Part shown: in pieces, positions 29,983-39,381 of the stretch
How positions within the stretch are numbered: position 1 is the stretch's first letter
How the letters are laid out: each line of letters opens with the position of its first letter
NCBI RefSeq assembly: GCF_900496995.4
Contig: NW_024470397.1
Span: 62,001 to 126,000, forward strand
Direction: 5' to 3'
Origin: Aquila chrysaetos chrysaetos
Lineage: Eukaryota; Chordata; Aves; Accipitriformes; Accipitridae
Length of the DNA: 64,000 nucleotides
Program-made: the position numbers and the translations under genes
The notes under the pieces: model-generated
Told to the model about the DNA's origin: nothing
Database searches by the model: none
The model's input: the letters and a program-made list of their open reading frames with translations, nothing else

Positions 29983-31456
29983 CTAATCTTCTTTAAACAT
30001 CTGTTCATCCTGTATACGCTTTCTACAGTTCCTCCTCAGGTGTCCTTTCTTTTGACAGTAGAAACACTCAACCTGTCTCAAATCCTTTGTGTCACCCTGG
30101 CTTCCTTGGGGTCTTTCCTTTGGCCCCTGGGCACTACATCCCCCCGTACGGGGTGCTACTCCTCTCTGTCCTTCTCGGACAACTGCCACCAAAATCCTTG
30201 CTTGCTTTTTCTGGATCTCTTCCTCCCTTCTCACATACACTTCCTGAGCTTCTCTTAACAAGTCATCTAATCCTCGCTCCTGCCAATCTTCCAACTTTTC
30301 CAGTTTCTTTCTAATATCTACCCATGATTTCGCCACAAACTGAGTTTTTAACAGGGCTTGCCCTACCCGGAGTGGCAGGGTCCAGGCCAGAATAGAGCTG
30401 CAGATTCTTTCTCAGTCTCTCTAACCATTCAGTGGCGGTCTCATCTTTCTTCTGGTGTTCACTAAATGCTTTGTTAATATTCTGTCCTCGGGGAACAGAT
30501 TCCTTAATGCCTTGAACAATTATAGTACGCAGATCCGCCATATGAGTTCTATGTTCTGCGTTCTGGTTATCCCAGTTCGGCCGCTGTAATGGCCATTTAA
30601 TATCTGCGCCGGGTCCGTGTTGGTGCTGCTGATCCCAGACTCTCATTCCTGCTCTTCGAATCATTTCCCTTTCTTCTACTGTGAATAGCATGCCTAAAAT
30701 TGCCTGCAACTCTTCCCAGGTATATACATTAGGACCCAAAAACTGGTCTAACCTCTCAGATACTCCCAAAGGTCTTCTAAAAGGTTCCCCATCTCCTTCT
30801 TAAATTCCCTTCTATCTCCGGAGTTCAAAGGTACTGGCACAAATCTCATGCCAGGTTGTGGTCCTCCCATAGCTATTTCTCTTAAGGGGTATAGTCTTTC
30901 CTCTAACTGCTCTTTCCTCCTAGTCTGACTCCTCGTTATTCTCCAAGTCTCTTCAGGGGAACTAGGAGAGCCTAAGTCTGGGTCTGGGGCTGTCGGGGGA
31001 GAGGAGGGGGGGGGGGGTTGGGTCAGGCGCAGGTGTAGGGGGAACATAAGGGGGAGGAGGTGCGGGAAGTTCTTCGGGGTTTTTAGTTTTTTTCCTACGG
31101 TTCTTTTCACTTAGAGTAAACACGTGGACTCGGGTATCTAATCTTATCCATAAACTAGCATATTTCACTCTCTTCTAAACTGAAGGGTTCCTTAGTATTT
31201 ACATACATGTTTAGGGCCTGGCATATCCAATCCTCAAATGACCCAAAAACAGGCCAAAATACCCCATCTCCTCTGATTTGTTTACCACCCCACACCTGCA
31301 TACAATAATAGATCATTTTTTCTCTACTTTTGCCTTGTCTGGGCGGCCAGTCATGCCAATGGGCAATCATTAATCCTAGAGGGCTGTCTGGCGGTATGTC
31401 GGGTAACCTCACCTTGGGGCCCCTCATGGAGTCAGAAGGCTTTTCTTCTGCCCCAT
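29983..31456 (-). pseudogene. gag: ERV2 gag, frameshifted
   Basis: Gag probably starts at the ATG ending at 31456, which gives MGQ, the myristoylation start of gammaretroviral Gag. That frame shifts within about ten codons, and matrix continues from 31427. A proline-rich segment (around 30960-31080), capsid (30311-30769 and adjoining) and nucleocapsid (29983-30336) follow. Nucleocapsid has one CCHC zinc finger, CFYCQKKGHLRRNC. Frame changes occur near 31430, 31110-31155, 30750 and 30330. The poly-C run near 31007 is one likely site. Confidence 0.85.
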
Positions 31457-31823
31457 CTTCCGGAGTGCCTTCTCACACACACACACACACGCGCGCCCCT
31501 CGTTCGTGGCTCACGCCCTCGCGGGCAATGAGAACCGCACTACAAGAGGGTCCGCACTCACTTCGCTCCTCTCAGGAGCGTCTCGTTCATGCGCACTTCA
31601 GGAAACCCACCCCGACCGAACGGGAACGCTTTTAATACTCACTTAACCTGGAGTCTTCGTCCGGATCTTTGTGCACAAAAATTACAGGGTCCTGCAGTGT
31701 TCTTTTGCCTGCTTGCCAAATTTAGGGTTCGGCGGTAAGGGTCTTGGAAAGGATATTGTCCACTCCGGGGCCATCCAAAGATGGGGCGCCTCCCCAGAGT
31801 TTAGATTCCGAACCAAGTTACCT
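31457..31823 (-). other. ERV2 5' leader (packaging region)
   Basis: Untranslated leader between primer-binding site and gag on the minus strand. It contains a short CA/CG microsatellite (ACACACACACACGCGCGC, about 31474-31497). No open gene is apparent. Confidence 0.6.
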
Positions 31824-31842
31824 GATCCGAGTCACAGCACCA
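31824..31842 (-). other. ERV2 primer-binding site, tRNA-His-like
   Basis: On the minus strand, four bases after the 5' LTR, the sequence is TGGTGCTGTGACTCGGATC. It matches the 3' end of tRNA-His (TGGTGCCGTGACTCGGATC) with one mismatch. Confidence 0.8.
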
Positions 31843-31846
31843 AAAT

Positions 31847-32177
31847 TGTTATGGGTGGTGACAACAAATTATACGTCAGCCTGTGGACAGTCCAAAATTT
31901 ATTGAGGCAAGCAGCAAGCAGGCAAAACAGCGCTGGGCGGCCGGGGAGTCTCTGCTCTACCAAAGGGCGCGCACCCAACCCCTTTAGAGTCCCCTTTTTA
32001 TAGCCCTTGGTTGCCGGGCTGAAGCCCAGAGTCCCGGCCCACGTGGCCTTGTTTAGTGTCTTCTGCGATTGCGCGCCTGGTTGCTAAGGGGGTCGTGGGA
32101 TTGAAGGTTGTAGTCTTCTTCTGTGTTTCTTGTCGTTTAGAGCATGCGTACCCTAAAATATTTCCTTATTAGGCATT
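31847..32177 (-). mobile_element. ERV2 5' LTR, U5-side part, interrupted by ERV3
   Basis: This copy matches 23502-23832 and stops at GGCATT, where ERV3 is inserted. The remainder (39101-39260) follows ERV3. Differences from the 3' LTR are TGACAAC for CGACGAC near 31860, loss of three bases near 31893, and ACCC for GCCT near 32148. Confidence 0.95.
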
Positions 32178-32902
32178 TGTCCCGATCCAATGTCGGGGAA
32201 GGTTTCGATATGATCCCAAGAGCGAGATTAAGACACAAACGAGGTCAAATGCCGTATAGTCAAAAGAGTTTTTATTATCAAAAGTATCAAAAGTGGAAAA
32301 ATGGTAGCGATAGGATAGAATGGAAGAAAAGGTAGAAATTAAGCAAGCAGTCGGGATAGAGTTGCAAGGATAGTCACCACCATGGATCCAGCGGCGTCCC
32401 GTCGGTCCTCAGGCAAGCAGTCGGTGGTGGGAGTTGCAAGGATGGTCACCAGCACGGATCCAGCGGCGTCCCGTTGGTCCTCAGGCCAGCAGTCGGTCAA
32501 GGAAGGTCACCAGCACGGATCCAGCGGCGTCCCGTTGGTCCTCAATCTTCAATTCTTTGGTGAGGAAGAAAAGGCCCCCCCTTCACCACTTGTTTCTAGG
32601 GGTTCTTTATAGGGCATATTTCGATGATGTCATGCGCTGCAGGTTTCATTCATCACACACGACCTTCGCGTGATCGATACCAGAAACCAATATCTTATCA
32701 GCTCCAGCCCAGTTTCCTCCCCTGGATGCCTCAATGGCCTGGTAATCGTCCTTATGGACAGAGGAGTGTCCCGCTTAAACCGGCCATCTTGGAGACAAAG
32801 GGCTCTGGATGAGCAGTTCACAGTTCCTTGATGACAGCCCAGTCCCTCATACCTCACAATCTTTGAGGCAAATGGTTCGAGATAACAATTCAGCCTCTTA
32901 CA
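32178..32902 (-). mobile_element. ERV3 3' LTR
   Basis: A 725-bp LTR with TG...CA ends, adjoining a polypurine tract on the minus strand (CACGGGGTGG, 32903-32912). It differs from the 5' LTR (38370-39095) at only two bases (TGTCCC/TGTTCC near the U5 end and CTGGATG/CTGAATG near 32725) and in one poly-C run length. That is about 0.3 percent substitution. The target duplication is GCATT (32173-32177 and 39096-39100). Inside the LTR are about three tandem units of 60-70 bp built on GGATCCAGCGGCGTCCCGT (starting near 32383, 32456 and 32518). Confidence 0.95.
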
Positions 32903-32986
32903 CCACCCCGTGGCTCAAAGATTGTTTCAGGACCCATGGTGGTTTTGAGAAAAGATAGCTATATAGAAAAGCCAGAAAAGAGCATT

Positions 32987-33702
32987 TTATACAATCTGTA
33001 TTACCGACCGTGTGGTTCGGTGCACAGCGCGAATTTGTTTAACACCGTCAGGCGAAATAGTAGTTACAAATTGCATATTAGTTACAACACATTGAATCAA
33101 TTGTATAAAGCATGGAATGACACATGGTAAAAAGAATAACATGGCAAAACTACACAACAAGTAAAATAGGATTCGTTTAACCCATGGACCTCCAGGGAGC
33201 CAGGAAAACATATCTATGTCCCAGCTTTTCCATGTCTGGACAGGAACATGGGCCAGCTTTCGTATTCCCGCAGTAATTTGTTTAACAATTTTCCCGCTGT
33301 CATCAATTTTTAAACAACAGTTAGAATCATTTAGTTTACCACAAACACCTCCTTCCTCGGCTAGCAGGTAATCGAGAACCATGCGATGTTGTAATATTGC
33401 TGTTCGCATTTGTGTAGCTTGATCCGCCAATAGATCAAGGGCACGGGCTGTCTCGTTAGTAATGATCTCTAGGACAGCTTGTAACCGGATGATGCGATTA
33501 GGTTATAGATAGGTTCTCGAGCACCGCTAACCCACTCATTGGGGTTCCAGGTGGCAGGTCCATAATGTTGTATGATACGTTGAGGCGTCCACTTGTCTTT
33601 GCCCCAGGTTTGACCACTCCCACCTGCTATAGAGGTATCAATGGATCGTCGATATCGATTGAGATCATCATATACTTTAACACCCAGTCCATCTCCCTTC
33701 AT
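32987..33702 (-). pseudogene. env: ERV3 env transmembrane part, two frames
   Basis: Two open pieces (33469-33702 and 32987-33430) continue the envelope of the large ORF described next, in different frames. The first piece has a basic RYRR segment at the expected surface/TM boundary. The second has [10 protein letters not shown] in the immunosuppressive-like position, a cysteine motif [10 protein letters not shown] with seven residues between C and CC instead of the usual six, a long hydrophobic anchor (about residues 83-110) and a cytoplasmic tail. Breaks lie near 33690 and near 33465. Confidence 0.85.
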
Positions 33703-36496
33703 CGTCTGGGAGCAGGAAAAACAAAGGGTGAATTACCCCCACATAACACACTCCAGTCCAATTTGTTGGTAGCAGTTTGTAGGCCCGTTGGCCACACACC
33801 CAATAGTGACCCTTTAAGGCTCGTGCACCATTTTCAAACAAACCAGTAGGTGTCTGTGGTGATTGGAAATATGTTGAATTACCTACTCCCAGAGGATGAT
33901 CTGATGGACCGTTCATCAACAACCTGTCCACAGTTTTTCCCACCCCCTCTGTGGTGTCCCAGCAGATAGGAAGCCCATCCGGACCTATACTCAAATGTCC
34001 CTTACAGTAGTCTTTATTATCACTTGACCACCAAATTTGAGTCCCATCAGGGAGACGAGAATATGTTTTATCAGTGAGTCTGCATTTCCAGGCACCAGAA
34101 TCATGGTGCCAAAAGCAGGTAACATTAAGGTTATTAGACTGATTAGTGGAAGACCAAAAATGGGAAAACTGTTTCCTGTGTCCTGTTTGATTCACCCAGG
34201 CCCATCCAGACCAGCGAGGCACAAAATTTGGAGAACTAGAACTCAAAAGGCGACAATATGCCTGGTCGCCCCCCTCTGGCAGTGATATAGCTGCCCTATG
34301 GTTTGAACAATCAATTGGTCTACAACCATCAGTGAGGCAATGGTTGTCATAAGTATAGGTCCAGTTGCACTTGCTATTTCCCACGGGAATACCATCTTTC
34401 TGTGTTCGGTTCAGACAATATTCACCTTGGACTGGGTATTGTATTGTCCAGGGCTGCATGTCTTCACTCCAGTAAGAATCATTTTTGACCTCACTGTAAT
34501 TACTCACTAACCATTTTGGGGAAATAGGGACAGCAGTCCATGGCCAGCTTTCCAAACCTAAGGGCCCACCACATACCCAACAATTAGTCAGATTAAAAGT
34601 GTTGGCCACTTGCTGGCCTAGAGCCACAAATTCATTTTGCCACTCCAAGCCGAAAAGAGGGGCACAGGAGTTTCCCCAGATATTAAAGGCGGTAACAATA
34701 GTTAAACAAAACAACATCTGTGGTGGTATAATGAACATCCTGTGAATATTAACAAAGCAATCACCGACAAAACTACACAAACAATTAACAGTTTCACGTA
34801 TTTCCTCTTGAATGGTTAACATCTTTGCTGCCCCCTCAGACACAGTAAAAATGTCACAATAATGCTTTATCTGGGCATACCATTTTCGTACAGAGGCTCT
34901 CTGAGCCACCCCGTCAGGGGGCGGAGTTCCTGCTAAAACAGTCTTGGTTACTTTAAACGGGCCTCTAAGTACTATAGACTGCTGTTGAATAGTCCGTTCA
35001 GCCTCTCTCAAGGCTAAACTGACTACAAACAAACCTTTCTTCCAAGCAGTATATCTTTTTTCTGCATCCTTAAAACTGCGAGAATAGAACCCAATAGGTC
35101 GAGTGGGTCCTTTGGGGCCCTTTTGCCATAAATGTATCGATAACTCACTTTTGGCAAATCCCCATTCAATATGGACAGGGTCTGTGGGATGAATAGGACC
35201 AAGGGCTTGATGGGCAGTTGCTTCAAAAATTAGCAATTGCAATGCCTCTTCGTGGGGCTTGGTCCATTCCCACTGAGCCCCTTTTCGCAACAAGTCATAT
35301 AGGGGTTTTGCAATAATTGAAAAATCAGGGATATGTTTCTTCCAAAACACAAGTAATCCTAGTACGTGCTGTAAATCCTTTTTTGACTCTGGCATTTTAA
35401 TCTGATCCAATGAGGAAAGGGTGTCAGGGGGGATACATGTCATCCCTCCCTTCCACCAAATTCCTAAAAACTTTACTTCGCTTGAGGGTGTTTGTATTTT
35501 CTCTGGTGGAATTTTCAGCCCCAAGCTTTCCAAGTGAGAAATTATGTTATCTTGAGTTTTCCGAACCTTTTCTGTTTCATCCCCACCTACAAGAATGTCA
35601 TCAATGTACTGATAAACACTGACCCCTTCCTCTGTCTGAATTACTTCTAGCTCCTGCGCTAACGCATGATGAGCTAGAGTGGGGGAATGCTTGTATCCTT
35701 GTGGGAGTCGGGTAAAAGTAAATTGCTGACCCTCCCAAGTAAATGCAAAGCGGTCTTGATCCTCTGTTTGCAGGGGGACCATAAAAAACATATCTTTAAC
35801 ATCCACTGTTGCCATAATCGGGTGGGCTCGTTCTTGGATTGTAGCTATAAGCTCAGCAATATTTGGTACCGCAGCTGTCAATGGACCGGTATTTGCATTA
35901 AATCTGCGATAATCTACAGTTAATCTCCACTTGCCGTTAGGTTTTCGCACTGGCCACACCGGGGAGTTAAAAGGAGAATGGGTTGGAATCACAATACCCT
36001 GTCCCTTTAAGTCCTCTAACACAGGCGCTATTCCCTCTCTGGCCCCCAAGGGTATCGGGTAGGGCTTAACATTTGTAAGCTTTGAAGGGGGAAGCAGCGG
36101 CGCGGCTTTTAACAGCCGAATATCTATTGTGGGAGAGCCAAACGACCACTGTCTGCTTTGGTTATCAATCCAGGTTTTTCCTTTTAAAACATCGAGTCCT
36201 AAAAGGTTAAGTGGAAACTCCCCCACAACCATTGTCACTGTAGTGGCACTATCTTCTCCTGGCAAACGCAGGCTGACCATTGCTAATGCCTGTGGCTGAA
36301 CAATGCCGAATGCATCTGCCACAAAAAGCCGCTGTTTGGAGGGTGTAATTCCGCAATTAGCAGCATCTTTAGTTTTAATAGCTGAAATCTGAGCTCCGGT
36401 ATCTACCAAAAAGGTGACTGGGACTTGTCTTGGTCCCACAATGCCTGTAATTAGTAAATCACCCTGGCCGTTTTCAGTGAGCTGTCTAATATACAT
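33677..36496 (-). CDS. ERV3 protease-RT-env surface fusion ORF (939 codons)
   Basis: One uninterrupted frame joins pol and env. Residues about 1-110 are an aspartic protease with VDTGAQ near residue 31 and NLLGLDVL near 95. Residues about 130-400 are reverse transcriptase with DVKDMF, LPQGYKHS and the active site YIDDILVGG near 297. A connection domain runs to about residue 565. The frame then passes straight into an envelope signal peptide (hydrophobic stretch near 587-607) and surface subunit with CWVCGGP and many N-glycosylation sites. No catalytic RNase H motifs and no integrase zinc finger or DDE core are present. The element therefore carries an in-frame internal deletion of about the size of RNase H plus integrase, with the junction near 34801. 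Being open over 2.8 kb fits the near-identical LTRs. It could not integrate by its own enzymes. Confidence 0.9.
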   Translation of the reverse strand: MYIRQLTENGQGDLLITGIVGPRQVPVTFLVDTGAQISAIKTKDAANCGITPSKQRLFVADAFGIVQPQALAMVSLRLPGEDSATTVTMVVGEFPLNLLGLDVLKGKTWIDNQSRQWSFGSPTIDIRLLKAAPLLPPSKLTNVKPYPIPLGAREGIAPVLEDLKGQGIVIPTHSPFNSPVWPVRKPNGKWRLTVDYRRFNANTGPLTAAVPNIAELIATIQERAHPIMATVDVKDMFFMVPLQTEDQDRFAFTWEGQQFTFTRLPQGYKHSPTLAHHALAQELEVIQTEEGVSVYQYIDDILVGGDETEKVRKTQDNIISHLESLGLKIPPEKIQTPSSEVKFLGIWWKGGMTCIPPDTLSSLDQIKMPESKKDLQHVLGLLVFWKKHIPDFSIIAKPLYDLLRKGAQWEWTKPHEEALQLLIFEATAHQALGPIHPTDPVHIEWGFAKSELSIHLWQKGPKGPTRPIGFYSRSFKDAEKRYTAWKKGLFVVSLALREAERTIQQQSIVLRGPFKVTKTVLAGTPPPDGVAQRASVRKWYAQIKHYCDIFTVSEGAAKMLTIQEEIRETVNCLCSFVGDCFVNIHRMFIIPPQMLFCLTIVTAFNIWGNSCAPLFGLEWQNEFVALGQQVANTFNLTNCWVCGGPLGLESWPWTAVPISPKWLVSNYSEVKNDSYWSEDMQPWTIQYPVQGEYCLNRTQKDGIPVGNSKCNWTYTYDNHCLTDGCRPIDCSNHRAAISLPEGGDQAYCRLLSSSSPNFVPRWSGWAWVNQTGHRKQFSHFWSSTNQSNNLNVTCFWHHDSGAWKCRLTDKTYSRLPDGTQIWWSSDNKDYCKGHLSIGPDGLPICWDTTEGVGKTVDRLLMNGPSDHPLGVGNSTYFQSPQTPTGLFENGARALKGHYWVCGQRAYKLLPTNWTGVCYVGVIHPLFFLLPDDEGRWTGC

Positions 36497-36537
36497 CCAA
36501 CCTTCGCCCCCCCGCTCACCACTGGAAGGCGAAGGAT

Positions 36538-38054
36538 CTAGTTTCCCGCCGGCTCTTGGGTGGCATTTGTTTCTGATAAATCAATCAGGGAAGGTGTGCT
36601 CAGGGTAGTATTCTCAAAATCCACTTTTCTGTTTACTGGTTTATCAGGCCACGCTGTTACCAATTTTTCCAATTTGTCTGTTGGCATCCCGTCCATTAAG
36701 CTACGCGGGATCCCCTTCTGGTATCCCCGCGCCCACAGTATATTACGTTTGTTCGGGATATCTCTCCCCCCCGGCAGGTTTAGCAAGGGGTGTTCTCTTA
36801 TCACTCCCAGGGCACGGAACTATTTTTACTTCAGTCCGCCTCAAGCCCCTGGAGTCTGTTTTGGTGGCTGGAGGGTTAACAGGACCATATTTGCGCCCGT
36901 AATTAATTAATTCCTGGGCCACTTCTCCCCAAGTCCAAATTTTCTTATCTGGGGGGCGGCGGTGCTGATCAGGCGTGAATCCTCCTGAAGCAGCCCCAAC
37001 ACTCTCGCCCTGGGGCATCGCCTGTATCTTTCCTTGTAATTGTATACCAATTGGTTTCAGGGAATCAGGGAGTCCCCGTATAAGGGGAGTCATTCGCTCA
37101 GGATCCACCAACATCATCATTGGGGACTCCTGCCTAGGCTCCAATTTTCGATCATACATCATCTGCAGACAAGCCGCCTTTTGCACACTCTCCACTAATT
37201 GATCAACAGTCCCCGTAATCGCGAGGGGATCTCCCCTCTCCAAGGGGTTCAAACCCCCCGCCCAATAGGCTGCTCGTTGGGTTAAAGACCAGGGGGCACG
37301 GTGATTCCCAGTAGTTAAAAACACTCCCGGTCCCCAATACCCTTCCGCCTCCTTTTCACTTAACAGAATCTGGTCCCCCCCCTGACAATGATACTCTCCA
37401 CACATACTCCGTTTCTGACTCCTCAGGGGTTCGGCCAAATTCCTTTTTTAGTTTTGCCAACTCAGTGGCAGTATAGGGGACCTCTTTAGTTGTAACTTGG
37501 GGGGACTGGTCTTGCTCATCATCATAAGTATATTCAGTTTTGACTAAAGGTCGCAATGAAGGCAGCTCCAACTTCTCCACTCTTTCTTTTGCTGCCTGCA
37601 GGTCCTTAAAGGGGTATCCAATTTCTGATCTTGGAGGAATTTCCTCACGGACAGTACCTGCAAGGAGCTGCTCCTTAAGAGCAATTTGCAAATGTTTCAC
37701 TTGGTTCTTTTCTGCTTCAAGTTGTGCTTTTAATCCCGCCACTTGTCCCATAAGGGACTGAACAAGATTTTGGAGGGATTCAATAATTTGAGATTCTGCA
37801 GTGAGGTGGCAATCCCTATCCTCCACTGCTGCGGCCAGACTGGCACCGAGAACGGCACAGACAATTGCTTTTCCTTTCCCTGACCGCACTCTAGCATCTT
37901 TCTGTAAAGCGACCATCCGATCAACAACGCTCTGCAGATTATACCAATTTCCCTGAGCCCAGTCTATCCCAAGCACAGAGGGTCGCGCTTTATGTTTTTC
38001 TAAAAAATCAAACAAAGCTTCTTTCCCCAAACGGGCAATTTTGCTATCACCCAT
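36538..38054 (-). pseudogene. gag: ERV3 gag, ENS-1/ERNI-like, two homopolymer frameshifts
   Basis: Open frames 37356-38063, 36743-37438 and 36538-36804 together cover one gag-like gene. I start at the MGDSKIAR methionine (38054). Its N-terminal block (KARPSVLGIDWAQGNWYN), a central coiled coil (about residues 75-125) and the later block WGPGVFLTTG resemble the avian ENS-1/ERNI protein family, which derives from a gag-like gene of a chicken LTR element expressed in early embryos. I made this link by memory of the family, not by a search. Frame changes coincide with runs of C on the plus strand near 37377 and 36770, and a third run (near 36508) separates gag from protease. No CCHC zinc finger was found. 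The gene ends in a TAG at 36538-36540. Confidence 0.75.
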
Positions 38055-38065
38055 CTTATACAAAG

Positions 38066-38330
38066 CGGGGAAGCAGTCGTCTCAGGAAGGTAGCACGTAA
38101 AGTTTCAAACACCACAAGCCTGCCCCCCTTACGTTCCTGAGAGGTCTCACATGTTAAAGTGGGGAAGCAGTCGTCTCAGGAAGGTAGCACGTAAAGTTTC
38201 AAACACCTTATAAAAAGCGGGGAAGCAGTCGTCTCAGGAAGGCAGCACGTAAAGTTTCAAACACCACAAGCCTGCCCCCCTTACGTTCCTGAGAGGTCTC
38301 GCGTATTAAAGCAGGGAAACAGTACGGCAC
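38066..38330. repeat. Tandem repeats in the ERV3 5' leader
   Basis: Three copies of GGGGAAGCAGTCGTCTCAGG followed by AAGGTAGCACGTAAAGTTTC start near 38069, 38160 and 38219. The first and third also share ACACCACAAGCCTGCCCCCC and CTTACGTTCCTGAGAGGTCT. They lie between primer site and gag, where a packaging signal is expected. Confidence 0.88.
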
Positions 38331-38369
38331 TCTCGTCTCAAGGGATCCTGTCCGTGACGCCAATTTAAA
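38331..38369 (-). other. ERV3 primer-binding site region
   Basis: On the minus strand, seven bases after the 5' LTR, TGGCGTCACGGACAGGATCC begins with the TGG expected of a tRNA 3' CCA complement. I could not assign the tRNA with confidence; a G discriminator base points to the serine or arginine group. Confidence 0.5.
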
Positions 38370-39095
38370 TGTTCCGATCCAATGTCGGGGAAGGTTTCGA
38401 TATGATCCCAAGAGCGAGATTAAGACACAAACGAGGTCAAATGCCGTATAGTCAAAAGAGTTTTTATTATCAAAAGTATCAAAAGTGGAAAAATGGTAGC
38501 GATAGGATAGAATGGAAGAAAAGGTAGAAATTAAGCAAGCAGTCGGGATAGAGTTGCAAGGATAGTCACCACCATGGATCCAGCGGCGTCCCGTCGGTCC
38601 TCAGGCAAGCAGTCGGTGGTGGGAGTTGCAAGGATGGTCACCAGCACGGATCCAGCGGCGTCCCGTTGGTCCTCAGGCCAGCAGTCGGTCAAGGAAGGTC
38701 ACCAGCACGGATCCAGCGGCGTCCCGTTGGTCCTCAATCTTCAATTCTTTGGTGAGGAAGAAAAGGCCCCCCCCTTCACCACTTGTTTCTAGGGGTTCTT
38801 TATAGGGCATATTTCGATGATGTCATGCGCTGCAGGTTTCATTCATCACACACGACCTTCGCGTGATCGATACCAGAAACCAATATCTTATCAGCTCCAG
38901 CCCAGTTTCCTCCCCTGAATGCCTCAATGGCCTGGTAATCGTCCTTATGGACAGAGGAGTGTCCCGCTTAAACCGGCCATCTTGGAGACAAAGGGCTCTG
39001 GATGAGCAGTTCACAGTTCCTTGATGACAGCCCAGTCCCTCATACCTCACAATCTTTGAGGCAAATGGTTCGAGATAACAATTCAGCCTCTTACA
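38370..39095 (-). mobile_element. ERV3 5' LTR
   Basis: A 726-bp LTR nearly identical to 32178-32902. It carries the same internal 60-70 bp tandem units. It ends with CTCTTACA, followed by the second copy of GCATT (39096-39100) and then the remainder of the interrupted ERV2 LTR. Confidence 0.95.
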
Positions 39096-39260
39096 GCATT
39101 GAAAGCCGAGCTATCCCGTTCACTTAGCAGGACCTTATAGTTACAAAGTTTCCAACTGCACCTGTTTGCAGGAGCTAACACTGCCTTGCAAAAGCGAACA
39201 CACTGTGCAAGGCTTACAAAACCGGTTTGATTAACAAATACATAAGATGAATTTATCACA
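39096..39260 (-). mobile_element. ERV2 5' LTR, U3-side remainder
   Basis: Starting with the duplicated GCATT, this continues the ERV2 LTR cut at 32177. It matches 23833-24013 apart from lacking the 17-bp duplication. It ends TTATCACA and is followed by CTAG (39261-39264), the target duplication of ERV2. Confidence 0.95.
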
Positions 39261-39264
39261 CTAG

Positions 39265-39381
39265 GGGAGAACTGAGGCATTTATCATAGTATTAAGCGAG
39301 GTTACAAATGGGGTGATCTTTAGTATGTATGAATAGAGGGTGTATTGAAGTGGCAGTGTGTAAGCAATTTGTTACATGCAT
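39265..39381 (-). mobile_element. LTR 'X', middle part
   Basis: Sequence between ERV2 and solo LTR Y. By position it continues element X (minus orientation). It contains no gene. Confidence 0.5.

Noticed and set aside
37356-38063. A cellular ERNI-like host gene
   Set aside because: It is bounded by LTRs, a primer site and pol within a young provirus, so it is the gag of ERV3 and not an independent host gene.
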